The position numbers and the translations under genes are program-made. Source: an uncultured Paraprevotella sp. (lineage in GTDB: Bacteria; Bacteroidota; Bacteroidia; Bacteroidales; Bacteroidaceae). Taken from it: a stretch of DNA of 51,763 nucleotides. Positions 42,823 through 51,763 of the stretch are shown here, in pieces. The stretch covers positions 1-51,763 of the forward strand of contig CALULT010000016.1 of the NCBI GenBank assembly GCA_944321565.1, written 5' to 3'. Positions within the stretch are counted from its first letter, which is position 1. Each line of letters starts with the position of its first letter. The notes below the pieces were generated by a model. The model searched no databases. It was not told the origin of the DNA and saw nothing but the letters and a program-made list of their open reading frames with translations.

Positions 42823-45800
42823 CTATTTTCCTCCTTCATTCCTTGGTAAAGTAAACCACACCAGGCTCCCGCCATCGGCCGTGTGCCTGGCCTCAATGCG
42901 GCAACCGCAAAAATTATTCAACCGGTCTTGTTCCCTCATTGCTTCCTTGCATAATAGATAAGGATAATGTGCTTTTCCGGAATAGAACAAATCATCCGTT
43001 TCCCCGGACGGGAACGCATTCCACGAGGCCGAAAGGGAAAAACGCACAAAACGGCCGCTTGTTTCCAGGCGCAATCGCAGACAAAGGCCGTCTCCGTCCT
43101 CCCGACATCCGGACAACCATTCTTTGGTCAACGTCTCCAACAAGTATGCCATCAAGACTTTGTCGGCAGAGATACACACGTCATCCGTGCAAGCGTTTTC
43201 CCCATCCACATCTATCGCACATCCTTTGCGTCCTGCCATCCGGCTTGCATGACGATGCCATTCGTTGAAGACATCGGCCGGCCGGAGAACCATACACTTG
43301 AAATACGATGTTTCCACCTGACGGTCGGCTTGTGCGCAAAGCAAAGTATAAATCTCTTCATAATATGTCACGACCTCACGCAAATCGCCTATCCGTTCCG
43401 CCATGATGCCCTCCCCCCGGTTTTCCCGCATTCCGCGCACGATTTGCTTAATCCGGCTGGGATAATACATAGACTCGTGTTTGATAGAAGACAGGCAATT
43501 ATCCAGAATCTGGTTTTGCACCCTCAGCCTAGACTCTTCAAACAAAGCGCGCCGCCTTTCTTCCTGCGCCGCCTCCACGTCGGTCTGCTCCATCCCGCGC
43601 AACACCACAGTCTCATAAAGCATGATAGAAAGATAAGTCACCACATAACGCTCAAAAATGAAATCTTCCTTCCTCATGCGATAGTCTCCATAATCCATAG
43701 ATATGGCTCCGATACACAACGTGCCGCCTTCCGTCCCCTTCCGCAATAATAAAGGATAGGCATGGACATTGACTGCCGGGTCTGCCACCACCTCCTCTGC
43801 CTGACAAGCCTGTTCCATCAGGCCGTCCATCTCCGGCACGTTGTCCCCCACAAAAACACTCCGGCCTTTGTGCTCCCGTTCCGGACGCAATAAAAGCCCT
43901 ATGCCATTGATGTTGTGCAGTTCTCCCAAACCAGACAAGACCACAGAAAGCATCCGGCATACCAACCCGTCTTTATCATCGCCCAGGGCACTTCCGTTTC
44001 CGGCCACGCCCAACAACGAACGGTTGACCTCAAGCACCTGCATGACATTGAAACGGAACAAGATGCGACGCCGGAAATAGACCACGTATGCCGACAAGGC
44101 AAACAAAGAAACCAACAACACCAACAAGACAATGCCCATGTTCAGGGACGACCTGGCCTTGCGCTGCTGAAGATAGAAATCTTCCAACGAGCTGTCCTTC
44201 GTGAGCAACTTATATAAATGAGAAAACTGGAAATTATTGAATCCATATACATCCCATCGGCGGAGTGCCAAAGCGGCAATGGCCACTTCGTTGCGGAGCC
44301 CCATAATCAAATGATAGTCGGCCTTCACGCCCGCAGCCCACCATTTCAGTTCCTCTTCCCCGCCCCCGTCCGTTGTCAGGTGCTCGTCCCGGCACGAAGC
44401 AGGAAGCGACGTGGCATAATAGGCATTAATCATGCAGAAAGCAGTGTCGGCCATTCGGATGCCCCGCGCATAATCCCCGTCGATGTTGGCAAAATAAACA
44501 GAATCCGCATACGATGCCGCCTTTTGTAAACCATCCGCATGGGATTCCCCATATCCACCCCATGCCAACACCGCGCATACGGACATGCGCAACACCCCCT
44601 TGGGCAGACGGAATGAGAAACGGCTTCCCTCGCCCAAACGGCTTTCCACATGGAAACGGCACACTTGGAACGGGCCGCCCGACTTGCGGTATTTTTCAAT
44701 AATCCCCTTGCAGTTCAACAGGCCGAAGCCATGCCCCTTTTGTGAAACCGAACCGCCATGGACACCTATTCTGGATGCATCATAAACTTTCGAAGAACGT
44801 ATCATCTCCACATCTTCATCCGAAAGCCCGCAACCGGTATCGGTCACCGAAACTTCAACCGCATCTGCCAATTCCTCAGCCTTCACTTCCACCAGGCCGC
44901 CTGCCGGAGTAAACTTACGGGCATTGTCGGCCAAAGTGTGCAGCATGAAAAACGTCAACGCCTTGTCGGCCTTCACCAAAAGAGATGTCGGATGAATCCG
45001 CAATATGACGCCCTTTCTGCGGAACATCAGTTCGCCACGCGCCAGTAAGTCGAACAACGATTGCAAAGGAAAACTCTCGACCGCGAGTGCCAGTTCTCCA
45101 CGGTTCAGGCGGATCCATTCTGTCAACACGTCGTTGTGGCGGTTAATCTCATCGGCCAGTTCTTCCACATATTCCAACGTCCCGGTAGCTGTGCCTGCCC
45201 GTCCCAAGCTGTCCACGGCATGCAGGATGCGCCCGATTAGCGGAGTCACATCGTGTACCAACGCCACTTTTGCACGTTTCCCTATATTTTCCCGTTTATC
45301 CTGCTCCGTGCGCAGGTTGACCTTGGCGATTTCGTCATGGATATGCCGGCACTCTTCGTCCGACTCCCCCGAAAGTGTACGGTTCTTCTCCGCCCAGGCG
45401 AGATAGGGGCGCAGGACATCTTCCAAAATCCGTTTTTCCTTTTTCATCCACGGATATATCTCAAATGCCATGGCCGCACCGTTCCCCGAAGTCCTTGAAG
45501 CCACTTCCATAAACCAACGTGACATGTCGTCCAACAACTGATGTTGGCGCATGTCGCGCTTCCGCCATTTGCGGGCGTAGAGAATCAAAAAAACAGAGAA
45601 CATCAAAGCCAACACAACCACCGCCTGCAAAGCGACCCTCAAGGCACGGTTATCCCGTTCTGCGGCATGTACCCGGCTTTCCAAAGAGCGGTCTTGCCGC
45701 GTGAAGTCCAACAAATCCAAATAAGCATTACGGTTATAATCAGATGCGGGCTTGTCGTCCAACGCACTGTAGGTCAAACTTAACTGTTCGCGCACCGCCA

Positions 45801-47016
45801 TCACCAGGCCCGGCACGGTTTGTGTGTCGGACGCTTTAGCCCAGACAATCCCCGCAGGGTCCCCACCCGAATCGTCATACGTTTTTAACAGCTCCTTGTC
45901 GTTGGGATAATATTTCCGGTGATGTTCGTTCAAGAGTGCAATCACATGCCCGTATTCCTCTAGCGCAAAAACATAATCCTCCAAAGAGAACGCCACGCCC
46001 CCCAAAACCAGGCGCGCTTCCGCTTCAAGCCACAGGCTACCGAACCCCAAGGCTTGCTCCAGGCCGGTTTCGGCCATCTCCAACGGGAGCTGCAAGTTGC
46101 ATCCAGCTTCTTCTGTGCTTTCCACCGAAAATAAATGGCACAAATAATCCAGCTCTGCCGCCCGGTTGTTTTCAATAATCCCGCAAATCCACGTGTCGGA
46201 CAACATTTCCGCCAAGGCCAATTCCGCCTTGACCTCAAAATAAGGATAACCATAATGGGTCGCCAAGGAATACACGGTCAGGTAGCTGTCGAAAGCCGCC
46301 AACGTCTGTTCCACGTCTTCCCACATCCTGCCCTGGCCGGCCATGACGCCATTCAGATACCAATAGAGCGACAACAACGCTTTGTCGCGACGGATATGCC
46401 CCTCGGTATCGACTGCCGCCAACGCGCCCTGTGCCTCGTTTTCCTGCAACAATTGCGTGTGGTAAGCCGCCTGTGCCAAATAAAAAAAGGTTGTGGCACG
46501 TTCCGTCCGCGACTTTCCGCGCCCTTCCTCTCCCGCGCCCTCGTCCGTTATCCGCTTCAGATGCCGCATGGCACGGTCGGAATGGTCGAAGAAAGCCTTG
46601 TTTTGCGCACTCCGTTGGCAAATCCACATCATTCCCACTTCGGCCGCGAACAATTCTATTTCATTATGGGTGGATTTCAAGATGCGTCCATACAACTTTT
46701 CGCATTGCCCGAAATCCATCTTCAAGAGACACACATACATCTGATGGTTCAATGCCTCACACAATCCGCTGACATACCCTTCCGCAGCCTGTTCCGCCTG
46801 CAACGCGCATGCCTGTGCACTATCCGGAGCCACGAACATCCACTCCGCGGCCATATCATTCAACGAATCCACAAGCGTGACTTGCCCGTCGCCGGGCAGC
46901 ATCTTCCCGACACGGCACCACACGCCCCATCCCCCGGCGACAATCAAGACCGCGGCCAAGGCAAAGACAAGAATGAACCTCCTTCGGCGCAAATCAAGAA
47001 AGTCCCACGATTTCAC
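42823..47016 (-). CDS. Giant two-module sensor kinase (DUF5112/DUF5113-like)
   Basis: A 1397-residue protein. Helix 12-33; periplasmic TPR-like region 34-461; helix 462-480; first kinase 481-806 with His588 (LVHDV), N-box LADNARK (695-701), G1 DTGCG (726-730) and G2 GHGFG (761-765). A short hydrophobic segment (about 808-822) then leads to a second sensor region, helix 957-980, a GAF-like region, a second His (1180, IKHES) and a degenerate ATPase region with no clear N, G1 or G2 box. The first module can probably bind ATP; the second may be a phospho-acceptor or scaffold. Overlaps the fhs 3' end by 23 bp and precedes its response regulator by 2 bp. Confidence 0.85.
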   Translation of the reverse strand: MKSWDFLDLRRRRFILVFALAAVLIVAGGWGVWCRVGKMLPGDGQVTLVDSLNDMAAEWMFVAPDSAQACALQAEQAAEGYVSGLCEALNHQMYVCLLKMDFGQCEKLYGRILKSTHNEIELFAAEVGMMWICQRSAQNKAFFDHSDRAMRHLKRITDEGAGEEGRGKSRTERATTFFYLAQAAYHTQLLQENEAQGALAAVDTEGHIRRDKALLSLYWYLNGVMAGQGRMWEDVEQTLAAFDSYLTVYSLATHYGYPYFEVKAELALAEMLSDTWICGIIENNRAAELDYLCHLFSVESTEEAGCNLQLPLEMAETGLEQALGFGSLWLEAEARLVLGGVAFSLEDYVFALEEYGHVIALLNEHHRKYYPNDKELLKTYDDSGGDPAGIVWAKASDTQTVPGLVMAVREQLSLTYSALDDKPASDYNRNAYLDLLDFTRQDRSLESRVHAAERDNRALRVALQAVVVLALMFSVFLILYARKWRKRDMRQHQLLDDMSRWFMEVASRTSGNGAAMAFEIYPWMKKEKRILEDVLRPYLAWAEKNRTLSGESDEECRHIHDEIAKVNLRTEQDKRENIGKRAKVALVHDVTPLIGRILHAVDSLGRAGTATGTLEYVEELADEINRHNDVLTEWIRLNRGELALAVESFPLQSLFDLLARGELMFRRKGVILRIHPTSLLVKADKALTFFMLHTLADNARKFTPAGGLVEVKAEELADAVEVSVTDTGCGLSDEDVEMIRSSKVYDASRIGVHGGSVSQKGHGFGLLNCKGIIEKYRKSGGPFQVCRFHVESRLGEGSRFSFRLPKGVLRMSVCAVLAWGGYGESHADGLQKAASYADSVYFANIDGDYARGIRMADTAFCMINAYYATSLPASCRDEHLTTDGGGEEELKWWAAGVKADYHLIMGLRNEVAIAALALRRWDVYGFNNFQFSHLYKLLTKDSSLEDFYLQQRKARSSLNMGIVLLVLLVSLFALSAYVVYFRRRILFRFNVMQVLEVNRSLLGVAGNGSALGDDKDGLVCRMLSVVLSGLGELHNINGIGLLLRPEREHKGRSVFVGDNVPEMDGLMEQACQAEEVVADPAVNVHAYPLLLRKGTEGGTLCIGAISMDYGDYRMRKEDFIFERYVVTYLSIMLYETVVLRGMEQTDVEAAQEERRRALFEESRLRVQNQILDNCLSSIKHESMYYPSRIKQIVRGMRENRGEGIMAERIGDLREVVTYYEEIYTLLCAQADRQVETSYFKCMVLRPADVFNEWHRHASRMAGRKGCAIDVDGENACTDDVCISADKVLMAYLLETLTKEWLSGCREDGDGLCLRLRLETSGRFVRFSLSASWNAFPSGETDDLFYSGKAHYPYLLCKEAMREQDRLNNFCGCRIEARHTADGGSLVWFTLPRNEGGK

Positions 47017-48661
47017 CGTTTACCACGTCGATGTGTTCTGCCTGCGGATGCCGGGGAAGTCCAGGCATGCGCATAATATCGCCGGCCACCAACACGACCA
47101 TTTCCGCCCCGAAATTGGGCACTACCTCGCGGATATGGATTTTGAAACCCGTCGGTACGCCATAGGCATGCGCGTCGGCCGAGAAGGAATATTGCGTTTT
47201 GGCTATGCACACCGGGAATTTTTCCGCACCTAAATGGCGGATGCGTTCCAACGTGCGCCGTGCCGAAGCCGAGAATGTCACTCCGGCAGCTCCATATATG
47301 TCACGCGCCACCTTTTCCGCTTTCACCTCTATGTCGTCATCGTCGGCATAAGTGAACGCCAACGGGCCGGAAGGCCTGTTTTCAATCGTATCCACCACGA
47401 GCCTGGCCAGTTCTTCCGCCCCACGCCCGCCTTCTGAATAAGCACTGTTCACGGCAAAGCCCACGCCCAACGCTTCGCAATGCGCACGGCACATTGCTAT
47501 TTCTTCGTCCGTGTCCGTGTCGTAACGGTTAAAGCAAACCACCACGCTTTGGCCGAACGACTGTATGTTGTGCACGTGCCTGTCTAAGTTGGCAAATCCC
47601 CGGCGCAATCCCTCCGCCTCAGGCAGCCCTATTTGTTCCAATGCCACTCCGCCATGCATCTTCAATCCGCGCGTTGTGGCCACGATGACAGTCAGGCGCG
47701 GTTGCAGTCCGGCTTTGCGGCATTTGATATTGAAAAACTTTTCCGCGCCCAAGTCGGCACCGAATCCGGCCTCCGTCACTACGTAATCCGCATACGTCAT
47801 GGCCAGTTTCGTGGCCACGACGGAATTACAGCCATGGGCAATGTTGGCAAACGGGCCGCCATGCACGATGGCAGGCGTGTTTTCCGTTGTTTGCACCAGG
47901 TTGGGATGCAAGGCGTCTTTCAGCAGTGCGCAAATCGCGCCCGCCACGCCCATGTCCTTCACCCGGAAAGGTTTCCCGTCGATAGTCGTGCCCAACAATA
48001 TGTTTTCTATCCTGCGCCGCAAGTCGTCCCCGTCTTTGGCCAAGCACAAGATGGCCATGATTTCAGACGCCGGGGTAATATCAAAACCGCTTTCCATCAT
48101 CACACCGTTGGTCTTGACCCCCAATCCGGTCACGATATAGCGCAGGTTACGGTCGTTCACGTCCAGCACACGCTTCCACAACACCTCCTTCATGGCAAAT
48201 CCCTCGTCGCGATGCTGGTAAATATAATTATCCAGCAATGCCGCAATCATATTGTGTGCCGAAGTGATGGCATGAAAATCGCCAGTGAAATGCAAGTTGA
48301 TGCGCTCCATCGGCAACACCTGCGCATAGCCTCCGCCCGCCGCGCCGCCTTTCAACCCGAAGCATGGGCCAAGCGAAGGTTCGCGCAAAGCCACGATGTT
48401 CCGTTTCCCCAAACGGCTTAATCCCAGCGCAAGCCCGATGGACACCGTAGGCTTGCCGATGCCGGCCTTCGTCGGCGTGATGGCCGTCACCAATATCAGA
48501 TTGCTCTTCCTTGCCTGTTCCTCGTCAATCAGGGTGTTCGGGACTTTGGCAATGTGTTTCCCATAATGTTCCAACTCCTCCAATGGAATCCGGACCATCT
48601 TCGCAATGTTTTCTATCGGCTCCAGCCTGCATCCATGGGCTATCTCGATGTCGCTTTTCAT
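46994..48661 (-). CDS. fhs: Formate--tetrahydrofolate ligase
   Basis: A 555-residue enzyme that makes 10-formyl-THF from formate, ATP and THF. Family stretches [56 protein letters not shown] and the C-terminal [13 protein letters not shown] are intact. The phosphate-binding loop reads AGIGKPTVS (67-74), with Pro71 where Thr or Ser normally follows the Lys. A box TAACTTTG on the minus strand at 48697-48704 should drive it. It is the first gene of a cluster with the large sensor, regulator, membrane protein and helicase. Confidence 0.95.
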   Translation of the reverse strand: MKSDIEIAHGCRLEPIENIAKMVRIPLEELEHYGKHIAKVPNTLIDEEQARKSNLILVTAITPTKAGIGKPTVSIGLALGLSRLGKRNIVALREPSLGPCFGLKGGAAGGGYAQVLPMERINLHFTGDFHAITSAHNMIAALLDNYIYQHRDEGFAMKEVLWKRVLDVNDRNLRYIVTGLGVKTNGVMMESGFDITPASEIMAILCLAKDGDDLRRRIENILLGTTIDGKPFRVKDMGVAGAICALLKDALHPNLVQTTENTPAIVHGGPFANIAHGCNSVVATKLAMTYADYVVTEAGFGADLGAEKFFNIKCRKAGLQPRLTVIVATTRGLKMHGGVALEQIGLPEAEGLRRGFANLDRHVHNIQSFGQSVVVCFNRYDTDTDEEIAMCRAHCEALGVGFAVNSAYSEGGRGAEELARLVVDTIENRPSGPLAFTYADDDDIEVKAEKVARDIYGAAGVTFSASARRTLERIRHLGAEKFPVCIAKTQYSFSADAHAYGVPTGFKIHIREVVPNFGAEMVVLVAGDIMRMPGLPRHPQAEHIDVVNGEIVGLS

Positions 48662-48696
48662 TTCTTTCTCAACTAAAGTATGTATTTAATAAAAAG

Positions 48697-48704
48697 CAAA
48701 GTTA
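48697..48704 (-). promoter_or_regulatory. -7 box of fhs
   Basis: Minus-strand TAACTTTG, 35 nt before the fhs start. No clear -33 box. Confidence 0.5.
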
Positions 48705-48799
48705 ATAAAATTAATGTTATGCCCCACCATCTTTCCTCGGATATTATCCGCCGGCAGGCGCCCGCCAACAAAAGGCCAACAAGTTTCCAAACAAATATT

Positions 48800-48828
48800 A
48801 CCCTTCCCGCCAATCCGGCGGAAAGGGT
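48800..48828 (-). terminator. Terminator hairpin after the GH51 gene
   Basis: Arms ACCCTTCCCGCC (48800-48811) and GGCGGAAAGGGT (48817-48828) with one mismatch and a 5-nt loop, 27 nt beyond the arabinofuranosidase stop on the minus strand. Confidence 0.65.
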
Positions 48829-48855
48829 ATCCATTCTCTATTTCCTGTTTTTTCC

Positions 48856-50418
48856 TTATTTCAATTCCAATGCCACGATGCTCATGGGAGGCACCTTCAC
48901 CACGAGCTTGCCTTTCGACACTTTCGCATCCTTAAACCCGGCGGGTTTCACCACGTCAGGCTGTTCAAAAGTGTTCTTGTCGGAAATCTGCTTGCAGGTC
49001 AGTATTTGTCCCGAAACGGCATTCACGCCAAGTCCGGCCAAATCCACAGTGACTTCATTCGCCTTCTCCAAATCCACATTGGACAAAGAGATATGCACCG
49101 TGCCGTCTTTAGCCCGCGAAGCCGTGGCGCCCAGCAACGGCAGGGTGCGCTGTCCGCCGTCGCGCCCCATCTGTGCCCTTACCTGCTTGGTGGCGCACAA
49201 CACGTCCAAAGGCAAATAAGTGGCATCCTGGTGCACATTGTACATTTGGAACACGTAATAAGTCGGGGTGAGCACCATCTTGTCGTCTTTCGTCAGGATC
49301 ATGCTCTGCAACACGTTGGCCACTTGCGCGATGTTGGCCATCTTGATGCGGTCGGTGTATTTGTGGAACACATTCAGCGACAGCGCGGCCACAAAAGCGT
49401 CGCGCATGGTGTTCTGCTGATAAAGGTGTCCCTTGATGGTACCAGGCTCCTCGTCCCACCAGGTTCCCCATTCGTCCACCATCAATGCCACCCGTTTCTG
49501 CGGGTCGTACTCGTCCATGATCCGCATGTGTTCAAGGATGCAGTTCTCAATGTCGAGGCACTTGCCCATCGTCCAATAATAATCTTCCGTGGAAAAATCC
49601 GTGGCCGAGCCCTTGCTGCCTGTCCAACCGGCCACGGTGTAATAATGCAACGAAAGGCCATTCATGAAATTGCGCGCCCGGTCCATCAAGACTTCCGTCC
49701 AATGCAAGTCATACTCGCCCGAGCCGCTGGCAATCTTGAACAACTCGTTCCCGTTGTAGCTGCGGCAATACGTCTGGTAACGGCGATAAAGGTCGGCATA
49801 ATATTCCGGACGCATGTTGCCGCCGCACCCCCAACTTTCGTTTCCCACGCCGATATATTTCACCTTCCAAGGTTTCTCGCGGCCATTCTGCTTGCGCAGC
49901 TTGGCCATCGGCCCGTCTTCTGCAGTCATGTACTCCACCCATTGGGCTGTTTCCTGCACCGTGCCGCTGCCCACGTTCATGGACACATAGGGTTCGCATT
50001 CCAGGAGTTCGCAAAGATTGAGGAACTCATGTGTACCGAAACTGTTGTCTTCCACTGTGCCGCCCCAGTTGTTGTTCACCATGCGCGGGCGGTTTTCTTT
50101 CGGGCCTATGCCGTCGCGCCAATGGTACTCGTCGGCAAAACAACCTCCCGGCCATCTCAACACGGGCACTTTCAGGTCTTTCAACGCCTGGAGCACATCG
50201 TTGCGGTAACCGTCCGTGTTGGGAATCTTGGAATCTTCGCCCACCCAAAGGCCGCCATAAATGCATGTGCCCAAGTGTTCGGCAAACTGCCCGTAAATTT
50301 CCTTCGGAATTACCTGGTTCGCCTGTTCCGGATGCAACCGGATTTGGGACGTTTCCTGTGCCATTAAAGGCATTGCGGCCATGAGAGCCGCGCCGGCTAT
50401 CAGCTTTCTTGCTTTCAT
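48856..50418 (-). CDS. GH51 alpha-L-arabinofuranosidase
   Basis: A 520-residue secreted glycoside hydrolase starting [21 protein letters not shown], a Sec signal cut near residue 20. A far longer frame extends upstream, but the TATATTTG box at 50448-50455 and the signal peptide fix this start. The fold is a TIM barrel with the acid/base Glu in GVGNESWG (about residues 200-207) and the nucleophile Glu in VDEWGTW (about 309-315), then a C-terminal beta domain ending IVALELK. It frees arabinose from arabinan or arabinoxylan side chains, probably in the periplasm. It is not next to a SusC/D pair. Confidence 0.93.
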   Translation of the reverse strand: MKARKLIAGAALMAAMPLMAQETSQIRLHPEQANQVIPKEIYGQFAEHLGTCIYGGLWVGEDSKIPNTDGYRNDVLQALKDLKVPVLRWPGGCFADEYHWRDGIGPKENRPRMVNNNWGGTVEDNSFGTHEFLNLCELLECEPYVSMNVGSGTVQETAQWVEYMTAEDGPMAKLRKQNGREKPWKVKYIGVGNESWGCGGNMRPEYYADLYRRYQTYCRSYNGNELFKIASGSGEYDLHWTEVLMDRARNFMNGLSLHYYTVAGWTGSKGSATDFSTEDYYWTMGKCLDIENCILEHMRIMDEYDPQKRVALMVDEWGTWWDEEPGTIKGHLYQQNTMRDAFVAALSLNVFHKYTDRIKMANIAQVANVLQSMILTKDDKMVLTPTYYVFQMYNVHQDATYLPLDVLCATKQVRAQMGRDGGQRTLPLLGATASRAKDGTVHISLSNVDLEKANEVTVDLAGLGVNAVSGQILTCKQISDKNTFEQPDVVKPAGFKDAKVSKGKLVVKVPPMSIVALELK

Positions 50419-50447
50419 AATATCAAAAATGAGATTAAAAACAGCCA

Positions 50448-50455
50448 CAAATATA
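50448..50455 (-). promoter_or_regulatory. -7 box of the GH51 gene
   Basis: Minus-strand TATATTTG (plus 50448-50455), 29 nt before the start at 50418. Confidence 0.5.
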
Positions 50456-50463
50456 CGCATCTT

Positions 50464-50495
50464 TTTTGAGCCGGCATGCTTTTTGGTTAACTTTG
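50464..50495 (+). promoter_or_regulatory. Promoter of mltG
   Basis: TTTTG ending at 50468, 19 nt, TAACTTTG at 50488-50495; leader of about 18 nt before the ATG at 50519. It lies inside a longer frame and so decides the start. Confidence 0.65.
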
Positions 50496-50518
50496 CAAAC
50501 AAAAAAAACGAAAAAAAG

Positions 50519-51544
50519 ATGGAAACCAAAGACGCATTCAGGAGACGGGCCGTAGCGGCAGGTTGCGCCATCGGGGCATTGCTGTTCCTTGCCGTATATC
50601 TCATATTCTTCAGCACGACGTTCCGGATCAATGAAACCACACATATATATATAGATGACGACGACACCGCAGATTCCGTAAGCGTGAAAATCAAAACGGC
50701 CGCACGGCCAAGCATCTCATGCGGCTTCCCGGTGTTGGCGGCCGTGGGTGGCTATGCCGTGAAAAGCGGGCGTTACGCCATTGAACCGGACGACAACATG
50801 CTCGGCCTGTACCGCAAGCTTCGCCAAGGGAACCAGGCTCCGGTGCGCCTCACCATCCCCACGGCGCGCACCATGGACCGCTTGGCCGGCACGCTTAGCA
50901 AGAAACTGATGATGGATTCGGCCACAGTGGCACGTGCGTTGGCCGACTCGGCTTTTTGCCGACATTATGGATACGACACGGCCACCATCGCTTGCTTGTT
51001 TGTCCCCAACACCTACGAAGTGTATTGGAACATCGGGCTCGACCAGTTCATGCAACGCATGCAGAAGGAGCACGAAGCCTTTTGGACGGCAGAACGGCTG
51101 GAGAAGGCCAAAGCAGCCGGCCTGACACCGGAAGAAGTCGCCACATTGGCATCCATCGTGGACGAAGAAACGGCCAACAACGAGGAAAAGCCAATGGTGG
51201 CCGGCATGTATGTCAACCGCCTGCGTTGCGGCATGCCCCTGCAGGCCGACCCGACAATAAAATTCGCCTTGCGCGACTTTTCACTGCGACGGATTTACCA
51301 CAAGCACCTGGACGTGGAAAGCCCATACAATACCTACCGCAACGCCGGACTTCCTCCAGGTCCCATCCGCATCGCCTCCATCGCCGGGATTGATGCCGTG
51401 CTGAACCACGTGCACCACGATTTCCTCTACATGTGCGCCAAAGAAGACTTCTCGGGCACACACAACTTCGCCCGCACTTATAAGGAACACTTGGCCAATG
51501 CCGCCAAATATTCTGCCGCGCTCAACCGCCGCGGCATCAAATAA
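50519..51544 (+). CDS. mltG: Endolytic murein transglycosylase MltG
   Basis: A 341-residue YceG-family protein with one N-terminal membrane helix (about 14-35) and a periplasmic catalytic domain. The motif ASIVDEET with the catalytic Glu is near residues 218-225, followed by [20 protein letters not shown] and [16 protein letters not shown], all typical. It cuts nascent glycan strands and so limits their length. The start at 50519 is set by the promoter at 50464-50495. Divergent from the arabinofuranosidase gene. Confidence 0.95.
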   Translation: METKDAFRRRAVAAGCAIGALLFLAVYLIFFSTTFRINETTHIYIDDDDTADSVSVKIKTAARPSISCGFPVLAAVGGYAVKSGRYAIEPDDNMLGLYRKLRQGNQAPVRLTIPTARTMDRLAGTLSKKLMMDSATVARALADSAFCRHYGYDTATIACLFVPNTYEVYWNIGLDQFMQRMQKEHEAFWTAERLEKAKAAGLTPEEVATLASIVDEETANNEEKPMVAGMYVNRLRCGMPLQADPTIKFALRDFSLRRIYHKHLDVESPYNTYRNAGLPPGPIRIASIAGIDAVLNHVHHDFLYMCAKEDFSGTHNFARTYKEHLANAAKYSAALNRRGIK

Positions 51545-51572
51545 GAATGAATGCCCGCTAACCAAAAGAGAG

Positions 51573-51670
51573 CAACTTCCCAAAAAGAAGATATACTTCG
51601 ATGGCCAAGTAAGATAACTGACTTGGCCAAATAAGATATCTTACTTTGCCAAGTCAGTACTACTTCTATC
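51573..51670. repeat. Intergenic repeat with 22-bp AAGATATCTT-containing units (copy 2)
   Basis: Matches the element at 22533-22626 along about 88 bp: the CCAAAAAGAAGATATAC left end, a diverged first unit (CCAAGTAAGATAACTGACTTGG), a unit CCAAATAAGATATCTTACTT, then GTACTACTTC. It lies after the mltG stop. The remaining bases to 51763 show no gene; they hold two AGACACTT-containing stretches (about 51709 and 51741). Confidence 0.85.
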
Positions 51671-51763
51671 AAAAGACACCAAGTTCATGTCTTTTCCTGA
51701 TTTCACTAGACACTTTTTTGTTTTATAACCTAAGTCAGTAGACACTTCTTTAACAATGGTGCT

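Noticed and set aside
49006-50367. 453-codon open frame opposite the GH51 gene
   Set aside because: Shadow frame; the minus-strand gene has a signal peptide and both catalytic Glu motifs.

Overview
The window looks like a chromosomal segment of a gut-type Bacteroidales bacterium, most like the Bacteroidaceae. The evidence is the gene content (DUF1893, DUF4348, a Wzc-type kinase beside a WcaJ-type transferase, propionyl-CoA carboxylase with methylmalonyl-CoA epimerase, BACON/fimbrillin-like lipoproteins) and the many start-proximal promoters of the Bacteroidetes type (TTTG, about 19-20 nt, TAnnTTTG). Several of these promoters lie inside the longest open frame and so fix the true start downstream. 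No rRNA, tRNA, CRISPR array, complete insertion sequence or prophage was recognised. Species cannot be named from the sequence alone.

Left part (1-7.0 kb): REP-like palindromic repeats, then a minus-strand operon read from a promoter near 5260. It encodes a NapH-NapG-like iron-sulfur fusion with an internal twin-arginine motif, a Tat-signal aldo/keto reductase, a DUF1893 protein, an ECF S component, TatA and TatC. The export machine and two apparent clients therefore share one transcript. A small winged-helix protein and a YeiH-family transporter follow on the plus strand. 7.0-12.5 kb: a propionate/methylmalonyl-CoA module (mce, mmdA, a MmdE-like mini-subunit, biotin carrier), a HpaII-family restriction endonuclease with no methylase in view, an Rpn-family nuclease and a low-molecular-weight protein tyrosine phosphatase. 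The last two are driven by copies of a repeated promoter element.

12.6-22.7 kb: housekeeping operons. One is nitroreductase, DUF2520, KdsC, Maf and a lipoprotein. Others hold a TonB-dependent receptor, an acyltransferase, RNase Y, ZapA with a ZapB-like partner, and a conserved unknown protein behind a triplicated promoter repeat. 22.7-33.4 kb: envelope functions. These are RmlA and a WcaJ-type initiating transferase, divergent from a Wzc-type tyrosine kinase, then a block of 22-bp palindromic tandem repeats. After them comes a three-gene unit: a 56-residue peptide and two large, predicted surface lipoproteins of parallel design (fimbrillin-like, BACON-like, then a metzincin protease in one and a propeller-like region in the other).

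33.4-51.8 kb: metallo-hydrolase, MurB and DUF4348; PheS coupled to an MFS transporter; a small membrane protein; a minus-strand cluster of formate-THF ligase, a very large two-kinase sensor, its response regulator, a membrane protein and a UvrD/PcrA helicase; a GH51 arabinofuranosidase; and MltG. The right end carries a second copy of an intergenic repeat also found at 22.5 kb.

The most unusual items are the Tat operon with its polytopic protein that seems to need both Sec and Tat, the protease/propeller lipoprotein pair, the tandem kinase, and a dispersed promoter repeat whose dyad is kept by compensatory changes.
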